The notes under the pieces: model-generated
Seen by the model: the letters and a program-made list of their open reading frames with translations, nothing else
Databases searched by the model: none
Told to the model about the DNA's origin: nothing
Translations under genes and position numbers: made by a program
Shown: in pieces, positions 56,090 to 64,000 of the stretch
Layout of the letters: every line of letters starts with the position of its first letter
Position numbering within the stretch: position 1 is the first letter of the stretch
Assembly (NCBI RefSeq): GCF_001949145.1
Contig: NW_019091495.1
Coordinates: 187,813-251,812 of the forward strand
Source: Acanthaster planci
Lineage: Eukaryota > Echinodermata > Asteroidea > Valvatida > Acanthasteridae
Reading direction: 5' to 3'
Length of the DNA: 64,000 bases

Positions 56090-56975
56090 TCCACCAATTG
56101 AGGGATCTACCACCTTTTGCCAAATTGCTTGATCAGATCCCCAAATTGCTGGATCAGATCCCCCAATTGGTGGATCAGATCTGGCAATTGTGTGTATTGG
56201 GAACACTAACCGTTATAAGGTGGGTCAGGATCAGATCCACCTTTCTTGATCCTCCTCTGGAGCAGGATACAGATCCCCCAATTGGTGGATCAGATCCTGC
56301 AATTGGCGTATCACGATCAGATGGGAACGCAAAAGGTGGATCTGTTCCGGCAATTTGACCTGTCAACATCCGTCCTTGCACGAGTGACGCGAAACTTTTG
56401 TGGTCTGATGAACAAAGAAATATGTTTTTTGGCGTGTAGCTCATGTGAAATTTTTAACGTGCACAGTATGCACAATAAACACCTGCTGAACCACGGGCTT
56501 GCAAAATGTGTCACCACGCATGCGCAATGCATGCATGCCGCGATGTGTGCCTTGCCCTTTCACAATTTTCGTTGCGCATTCGTCCGTTTCTCAACCTTTT
56601 TCATTTGTGTAATTTCACTTGCTTTCCATCAAAAACTAATTCCGTGTTAGCATATAGCCCGCAGTGTGGGACAGAGTATTGAAAACGGAAGCAAATTTGA
56701 AGAGACAACATACTAAGCTGAACATTCGGTCCACCACAAGATCACACGCATGCCGCCCCAGCACCCAACACTGCCACAGAGCGCGTGTTCAGCAAGCTAG
56801 CACACGCGCAACGAACTCAGTGACCTTTTGGGCTCGACATTTCCGTCCGAAAAGGTGGATCAAGCGTGAGTGGGAACTCGACTTGCGGTTTGGTTGCGGT
56901 AAGATAAAGATCACACCAAAATGCTGGATCAAGATCCACCTTTCCCAATTCGAGTGGGAACGCGCTGTAAGTTTC
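56090..56975. repeat. GATCC-rich dispersed repeat
   Basis: The word TTGGTGGATCAGATC and variants recur about every 21 bp at 56126-56185 and again at 56275-56300. Related GGTGGATCAAG and GATCAAGATCCACC blocks close the region near 56855-56945, and GTGGGAACGC or its variant recurs. Part of it (56318-56400) is homologous to an insert inside the retrotransposon polymerase gene near 60650-60725, so this is a mobile family. Confidence 0.5.
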
Positions 56976-57296
56976 CCAACATACTGCTTATCTCCTGAAA
57001 AGTTTACTGGGAGTGTACCCACTGGTGTACTAGTCAGAGATTAAAGGCAGTGGATACAAAGAGCATCCTGTGATCTTCTAGGAAAGCAGGAACATTAAAG
57101 ATAAACTGAAGGAAGAGCAGGCTATTTGACAAAATGAATAGGCAATAGATCAAAGGTTCACCACTGGAACACTGCTTACCAGTAGAAAAGTCAAAAGCTC
57201 AGGAAAGAGCAATTTAAGTATGCAAAAAGGAAAACACAGTCATACAAAATAAAATTTGAAATTGTAACCCAAGACCTCTTTTGGTACGGGGTTACA

Positions 57297-57310
57297 TCCT
57301 CCCCTTTCTT
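57297..57310 (-). other. Candidate polypurine tract and LTR boundary of the Ty3/gypsy element
   Basis: On the - strand, AAGAAAGGGGAGGA is directly followed by TGTAACCCCG, whose last base on the + strand is 57296. A purine run abutting TG is the expected 3' LTR junction. The far LTR edge is not defined, and no matching 5' LTR is seen beyond 61.6 kb. Confidence 0.5.
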
Positions 57311-57378
57311 AACTTGCTAGCTCGGGGAGCAAAAGGAAAAGAGAAAACAAGGAAATAATGATGAATATACACACATAT

Positions 57379-60300
57379 CTAATGACCAGAAACCTTTGTT
57401 TTCAATTTGGCAAGCATCCTATGAGTTTGAATTTGCTGGGAAAACACTGGTTCTCCTTTCACCTCAAACTTCATCCGCATGGGTAGTTTTGACTCCTGAG
57501 TTGATCGTCTAACAAAACTCGACTGAAGAGTAGGAGTGTCCGTAACAGTCGGCTGAGTAGTTTGACTTGCGGCAGGTTTGCCTGATTGAGAATTCTCAAT
57601 CAATGGAGGATGCACTCCATCAGGAATGTGCTGAGGAGGTTGTTCATTGTCGTGAACAAAATGAAGAGGTCACAGGCGCTAAAGAAATGACAGGGCTATC
57701 TGCTGTGGGCGCCTCTGTTAAATCTGTGTCAGGCAGGGAAAGGTTCAATGACACTGGAGACGACTCTTCGATGTCATCTGGGATTTCCCCACAAGGAGAC
57801 GAAAGCTGTTCAGAGGATGGGTTTTCCTCAACATCACGAACTTCCTCACAAGAAGATGGAGGGTATTTTGGGATTAAGCATTGTTCACCCATTTGTGGCA
57901 GAGGAACAAACTTTGCATTAAGTGAGGATTGCAGCAGTTTGGGGATGACTACAACCAACTCATCATCACTGGAATCTAGACTTCCAGTGGGACATTATGA
58001 AACCTTTGCCTTAGCTATGGCTCTCGTGACGGGACAATTTGGTTTGGTGCCTGGATGGTGTGACTCTTGGCCGTTAAGATAGTCAATGGGCAACAGGATA
58101 TTTCTGTGCAGGGTTCGGACACGCCCGTCACCAGTCTCTGGTTTGACATGATAAACTGGCATATCTGGACTAATCTGGTCTACAGCTAAGTGAACTGTTG
58201 AATCCCATTGATCTGCAATCTTGTGCTTTCCTTTCAGACCAAGATTTCTGACTAGAACCTGATCTCCAGGTGTCAAGTCATTTCCTCGCGTACGTCCATC
58301 ATGACGTACTTTGTTGGTATGAGCTGACTTAGCTGACTCTTTGGTTTCCAGGTGATATGCCCTCGGCAGTTGTTCTCTGAGGCCCTTGACATATTGGACA
58401 TGATCGCTGTGGGAAAACCAAATGGGGTTCACACCGAGACGCAAATCCACTGGGAGTCTCACCTCTCTGCCAAACATAAGGCCAGAAACCTGTGCTGTCA
58501 TGCTTGGTGCAATTGTATGCATGGACCAATGCACTGACATACTTGCTCCAGTTGGCTTTCTTCTCATTGTCTAAGGTTCTAAGCATATTCAGCAAAGTAC
58601 GGTTGAACCGCTCTGGCTGAGGATCACCGTTGGTATGGTAGGGTGTCGTACGTTATTTCTTGATACCAGAAGAAGCGTCAACTCATTCGTGCTCTTAAAA
58701 TCACGCCATTGGTGGGAGTGGAGACATTGGGGCAATCCGTAGTGAACAAAGAAGTTCTCCCATAAGACCTTAGCTACACCGCGAGCAGTTTGGTCTTTAG
58801 TAGGAAATGCTGGGGCATATCTAGTGAAGTGATCAGTCACTACCAAGATGGACTTTTTGTTGCTACGGTCAGCCTCTAAGGATAGGAAATCCATACAGAC
58901 CGATTCCAGAAGACCATTTGTCTTGATGTTCACTAGTGGTGCCGTAGGCTTTTGGGATGTCTTCCCAGCCACACATCGAGCGCAGTGTTTGACCCAGTTG
59001 TCAATTCTGCAGCCATTTGAGGCCAGTAGAACCTGTCTCGTGCAAGCGCCAATGTTCGCTGTACACCTAGATGTCCCAACTGATTGTGTAGCCCCCGGAT
59101 CACTTGGATGCAGAATTTAGAGGGAAGTACAAGTTGAAAGCACTTGTTGCCCAGTGAGTTGGTGACACATCTGTACAACGTACCACTGGAAAAAGAAAGT
59201 TTGTCAAACTCTCTGAGGATAAGTTTCACTTCACCTGGTAGGCCTGTTTGCAAGTCTGGTTTCCTGCCTGCTTGAACAGAGCTTAAGGCTTGCTCGATGA
59301 TTGGGTCCTCTCGTTGAATTTCTCTCCAATTCATTTTACTCATCTCTGAATTTGATGTATAACATTCAGGAACAGCATTCGCACCTATTGACAAGGAATG
59401 AATAAGTAGAACACTGACATCAGCCTGTCGATGAACTGAATGTGCCGAAGCCTTGGCACCATACTGATGGTACAAGGCATTCACAACTTCCTGAGGGCAG
59501 ACGACGTCATCCTTCCCTTAAGTCGACTTTCCAGCAGGTCTACCTTGTCTCGCCGTGCCTCCTCAAACTGCAGATCAAGTGCAGGAGAATGGGCCCTGCG
59601 TGACAAAGCATCTGCATTAACGTTGGTCTGCCCTGGCTTATAATGGATAGAAAAGTCAAAGTTTGACAACGCGGCCAACCAAGGGTGGCCAGTGGCATCC
59701 AACTTGGCTGAAGAAAGAACAGTGTTGTCAGTCAGCACTTTGGTTCCTTTAGCCATGTACAAGTAATCACAGAATTTATCAGTGATAGCTCACTTCAGTG
59801 CAAGATACTCATGTTTATGAGCGGGGTAGTTTTTCTCACTGTGTGACAACCCACGACTACCATATGCAACAGGACGAAGTTTGCCATCATGCTCTTGTTA
59901 TAGAACTCCACCCAAACCATCACGACTGGCATCTATGTGCAACACAAACGGCTTGGGCAGATCTGCAAATGCAAGCAGGGGGGCAGATACAAGACGATCC
60001 TTCAGAGTGAGGAATGCTTCTTCACACTCTCGCGTCCTAAGTTCACCCAGTGGGTCATCGGCTTTACCAGCATGAGTATCACACCAAGATTTTGGTGCTG
60101 GGCGGCCCCATTTCTTAGGATAGACACACCCAATACTGAGGTCATTTAAAGGGCGGGCTATCTTAGAATAGTTCTAAATGAAATGGCGATAATAGCCTGC
60201 AAAACCAAGGAATGATCGAACCTGCTTGACATTCAAAGGTCACAGCCATATCTCCAGAGCAAACATTTTCTCTGGATCGGTCTGCACACCTTTCTCTGAG

Positions 60301-61576
60301 ACCACATGTCCGAGATACTTCACAGACCTACAACAGAGTTGACACTTCTCAGGAGACACTTTCAGTCCAAACTCTGCAAGGTGATCAAGAACCCTCATAA
60401 GTCTCTCTTCCATCTGGTTTAGAGATCGACCAAATATGATGAGATCATCCATGTACACTAGTGCTTTAGTCTTGTTGATTCCTGACATGCAAGTTTCCAT
60501 CAACCTTTGGAAAGTTGCTTTTTCGGGGAGGATGATCGGATCGGAAAACGTGTGTAAAATGCAACACAGGATTAAATCCTGATCCTGGGATCTGATCCTC
60601 CTCTTGCAATGGATAAGATCCAGTTCATATCCCGCGTGTGGGATCAATTTGCAGGTGTAAACGCAATACTGGATCAGACCCTGGAATTTGACTACATCCG
60701 GTGCAAGTCTCGAAGCGAGCGAAAAACCAGTCTGTGTCATCGTGAAGACCTACTCCCGAAATGGGAGTGCCATCTTCAAGGTTGATCTTGTGCTTAGGTT
60801 GTTTTGTGTGCCCTTAATCCCATTCGTGACGTGAGAAAACCTGTGATCTCAACTTCATCTTGTCAAGAATCTGTTTCTTCCTTTTGGGAGTGATCGAACC
60901 CCAGACAAAAGGAAGATTGTCAAAATCAGGATCAGAGGACTTGGAGTTGACGATGCTGCTCTAGGTAGCCTCGGCACCGAAATGTGCACTTGAAGCTCTC
61001 ATGAGCTCCGTCACATTCGGAGCTTCATGACACCATTCTGGAATGAAACCGTCTACCCCAGGACAATTCCTGGGACTGTAATCTTCCAACTGGTGCGATT
61101 ACAAACAACATTTACATTGCAAGTTGAAGTTAACGGGAGTTGAGTGACAAGAGGTGTCATTTCTAACCCGGTTGGCAGTTTACGTCTTTCCTGAAGTTCA
61201 ACCAGTACAGTCACTGGTTTCCGCAGGAAATTCTGCAAACACCCACTGACAGATTTCAGCTCACCAGGCTGAAAGGTAAGAACACATTTTGACCTAGTCC
61301 TCATGGTTCCAAGGTTGCCTTCTTTGGGAATTTTGTCCTCGTCAGCCATGTCTTTGTAGATTTTCCGGCTTGTGGCACTGATGTTCAAACTCTGTACAAA
61401 CCTACAACCTGCCTGTCGCTTACACGACTCAAACAGCTGCGGAAAAGACCTGAATTTGTCCCAACTATGACTGGTTGGGTACTAGAATTTCGTCCATTTG
61501 TGTTGAACTGACTACTGGTCCCACGAAAGGAGTCATCAAAACCCATGGACATGCAAGTCCAACTCAAGTACGGCAT
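57379..61576 (-). pseudogene. Degenerate Ty3/gypsy pol polyprotein
   Basis: Read on the - strand, the domain order is: protease end (PVIVGTN block near 61480), linker (61053-61388), reverse transcriptase, RNase H, integrase and a C-terminal tail ending at 57379. The RT keeps its YMDD box (about 60444-60455) and the thumb region, but the fingers and early palm are missing and are replaced by foreign sequence at about 60520-60765. RNase H (about 59490-60230) has in-frame stops. Integrase (57995-59484) has a zinc-finger-like region, a catalytic core split by frameshifts, and His in place of the second catalytic Asp (HSHQW near 58710). The RT-RH-IN order defines Ty3/gypsy. The element cannot be autonomous. 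The gag region upstream of 61.6 kb is not convincingly recognised. Confidence 0.88.
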
Positions 61577-64000
61577 CTTTCTGTCACCTCCATGAAACAG
61601 AACAAGATCATTGAGAGGATGCTACTATATCTACTAGAGTACCTCTCTCATGGTTTCGGACAGGGCTCTTGCCAGGTTGCCACCTCTTTACCTGGTCTCG
61701 AGGGAGACCATGAGTTGGTGTCAGCGGGGCATATTGCTGCATGGGCATGGCATTCTGGTGGAAAAATTGTGCCTGAGGATCGGCAACATCAGAGGAATGT
61801 GCTTGAGGATTGGCTAGCTGAGAGAGGTATGCCTTGAGAATGGGCTAGGTGAGTAAAAGGTGCCTGAGAATCAGCAGAATGGTGAAGGTGACGAGCCTCC
61901 TCTAGTCCTTTAGTTGGGCGGCCACAACTCTCAGACTTCAACCTGGTTTCGTCTTCCTGCCTCCTGACCATGGATGACAGGCTCAAGAATGACGGAGGTT
62001 GATTGACTTCTGCAATTACTCTGTACAAAGTTTATAAAAAATTTAAATGACTCGGGCCTATATATGAACAGAAAATAGGCCTTTTTGCTCTTTGCATGCT
62101 GCCGCCATAGGCATGCAGAGCCTCCTTCTCGATCCGTACAAAAGCTGGTTCAGTGATTCCCGCATATGTTGCTTGGTAATTCTGCGCGTGCTGTGCAGCT
62201 CTTATACCATGCAGTTGGAAAATACATTTCAAAAACTGTGTTTGATGCCATTGTACAAGCTGCCAGATCGAGGCACTGCATGCCTATGGTGGCAGCGTAC
62301 TAAGAGCGAATTGAGAACAAATTGATAGCATGTAGATTTTTGGGATCCTAGCTATTCCCTACCCCGAGTGACTTGAACTATTTGACTTGCCTTTAATATT
62401 TTGACTTCATTCGTTAGTACAGTCCACGTATGTACATGTACCGTTCGACGCATTCACAGATAGGGTTTGCTTCCATGAAATCATTTCACTGAAAATAGCT
62501 CATGTGTTGCACCACACACTCACTCGGTGCGCATAGACAGCATTGCTCTGTCGCACTGATGTCATACCCACGTCCTACTGCCTCATTCCACATCCAGTCA
62601 ATCAGGCTAGGCTGTCCGAGCAGCTCCAGCCATGATGATCTTAGGCAGCCAAGGGGGGCTCTTCCATCCAGGAGCTGGTGGAGAACCTCTCCTGGTGTTG
62701 ACAGAAGCGCTCGGGGCGCACCCCTGATCAAAATCCTCAGAATACACCTCCAAATCACTCCAGCCGTTGCACTGCTTAGGAATAAAATTGTCGGCATGCA
62801 CGTGCAGACACTGCATACTTATTGTGAATGGTCTGCTAGCTCGGCTGCTGCCTCATGACATAATTCATGGTTGTTTTCAAAATGAGTTGTTTCAAAATGC
62901 TTGTGCTAAATTGCTAATAATTACATGTACTTGTACTCAACTGGACCAGAAAAGGCATTCATCTGAACCGAAATCTTGTATTACCCAAGCTTGCATTAAA
63001 GATTTTTTTGGAGGAATGTACACACTGTGGTCAGAGTACGTGAAATTTGCTTGTCTAAACTGGAACCTCCTCCTATCCTAGCTCATGTTACTAAGAGTCA
63101 ACTGTACAAAATACCAAGGTATTTGTAAATTTACAAAGTTCAGTCGCAATTAGAATAAGAAGACATCAGATCAAATCTTTGTAGTGCACAAGGCCAGCAT
63201 GGCTCACATTGCCATGCAGTTTGATTCCCCAATTCTGGCCACATAACTTTGTGGTGTTTTTTTTATCTTATTTCTAACATAGATATTACTTTTAATCAAC
63301 CAGATAACACAGTGTAGATCATACCATTCAGGCCATCAAGTACCATAAATGTACATATATATACAAGTTGCCACCAGCATTTGTGAAATGGTCACTTCAT
63401 CAAGCGCGTGCCTGCACTTGGTACATTGCTGCTTTCAAAGGAAAATAAGCAACAAGGAGATACAAAACCATTGCCCAGTATAGAGTGGTTGCCATCTTTA
63501 CTGTTGCTTTGTCCTGTTGCCATTGCGTCTGGCTTTGAATCCAGTTTATTTAATTTCTTCATTCGGAATGAACCTTCGTCAGCCTCGCGGAGCTCGGCTC
63601 ACAGATGTTCACAACCGATTTCTTCAGTTCCTTGTGCAACGGGCATCATGAAAGAGATTCTGTAATAACTTGAGCTTTAAAAGAGGAATGACAAATTTTT
63701 TGTGCCTACAAAATGTGAGTGACCAGTGTTTGCTGTTCGAAGAATTCTTTAAAATTCTTCAAATGAGAAACTTCAGTGATGAGAAATGCATGAGAAATGT
63801 GAATATTTATGAACCGTCAAATATAAACACTTGAACCGTGATCATTGCTGCAAGATGTCTTATTATTATCTTTATGTCTCACATGCCCATGTGACTTGTA
63901 CTGTACTGCATGGATATTCCAGGCCAAACAAACAACACTTACGTTTCCCGTTACTTTGAAATTCAAAATTTAAAAAAAAGTTGGGGCTCCAAATTTTCAT
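61577..64000. other. Distal part, no gene recognised
   Basis: The part at 61577-62030 may include remains of gag, but no zinc knuckle is clear. An inverted-repeat element lies at 62085-62310. The rest, to the window end, is AT-rich and without recognised coding sequence; a - strand open frame at 62486-62797 has no family that I can name. Confidence 0.4.
62085..62310. mobile_element. 226-bp miniature inverted-repeat element
   Basis: The left end TTGCTCTTTGCATGCTGCCG, continuing through CCATAGGCATGCAGAGCCTC, has a near-perfect inverted partner at the right (GAGGCACTGCATGCCTATGG then TGGCAGCGTACTAAGAGCGAA, quoted in two parts). The arms are about 40-45 bp with few mismatches and no coding content. 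Confidence 0.6.

Larger units (their letters stand above)
52877..57296. other. Presumed intron 1 of the second 14-3-3 gene, proximal part
   Basis: It contains a fold-back element (53284-54168), a pogo-related fragment near 55082, and a GATCC-rich repeat (56090-56975). Nothing coding is recognised. Confidence 0.5.

Noticed and set aside
57567-58082. A 171-codon + strand open frame
   Set aside because: It lies antisense to the recognisable integrase and pol C-terminal tail of the Ty3/gypsy element.
62486-62797. Possible LINE fragment on the - strand
   Set aside because: The 100-codon translation has a vaguely transposon-like composition, but no reverse transcriptase or endonuclease motif is visible.

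Overview
The window is nuclear DNA from an animal, most likely an invertebrate deuterostome (echinoderm, hemichordate or cephalochordate). Its genes are split by GT-AG introns, coding density is low, AATAAA-type polyadenylation signals are present, and the intronic and intergenic DNA is crowded with small transposons and with TACATGTA and TAGGCCTA words. I cannot name the species from sequence alone. One assembly gap (N) covers 10660-11205.

Four genes lie in a row on the + strand. (1) The last four coding exons of ribosomal protein L6 (RPL6) occupy 987-3714; the start lies upstream of the window. (2) GGNBP2 (gametogenetin-binding protein 2 / ZFP403) occupies 8959-23593 in 13 coding exons that join in phase into 684 residues. 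(3) A complete 14-3-3 gene occupies 27401-48375 in six coding exons giving 254 residues, with a 15.6 kb first intron. (4) The first coding exon of a second 14-3-3 gene lies at 52807-52876; it has the same length and phase as exon 1 of the first, so this is a tandem paralogue whose remaining exons must lie beyond the window. A possible extra first exon of unknown identity sits at 5914-6068.

From about 57.3 to 61.6 kb, inside what should be intron 1 of the second 14-3-3 gene, a decayed Ty3/gypsy retrotransposon lies on the - strand. It has lost part of its reverse transcriptase, has frameshifts and stops, and has a substituted integrase catalytic residue.

The most interesting material is not protein-coding. 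At least four families of miniature elements are flanked by TTAA and begin CCCT (piggyBac-like signature), with bodies from 51 bp to over 400 bp. One of them makes up a 65-bp tandem array at 461-786, where adjacent units share one TTAA, so that a mobile element has become a satellite seed. Others sit in a duplicated block of an RPL6 intron and exactly on the duplicated splice donor of a GGNBP2 exon. The RPL6 intron block also holds a 43-nt hairpin whose two tandem copies differ by pairing-preserving changes, which makes it a candidate structured RNA. Further elements include a 972-bp solo-LTR candidate, a 631-bp hAT-like element, a pogo-like miniature element, a fold-back element and a 19-bp tandem repeat with 101-bp higher-order structure.
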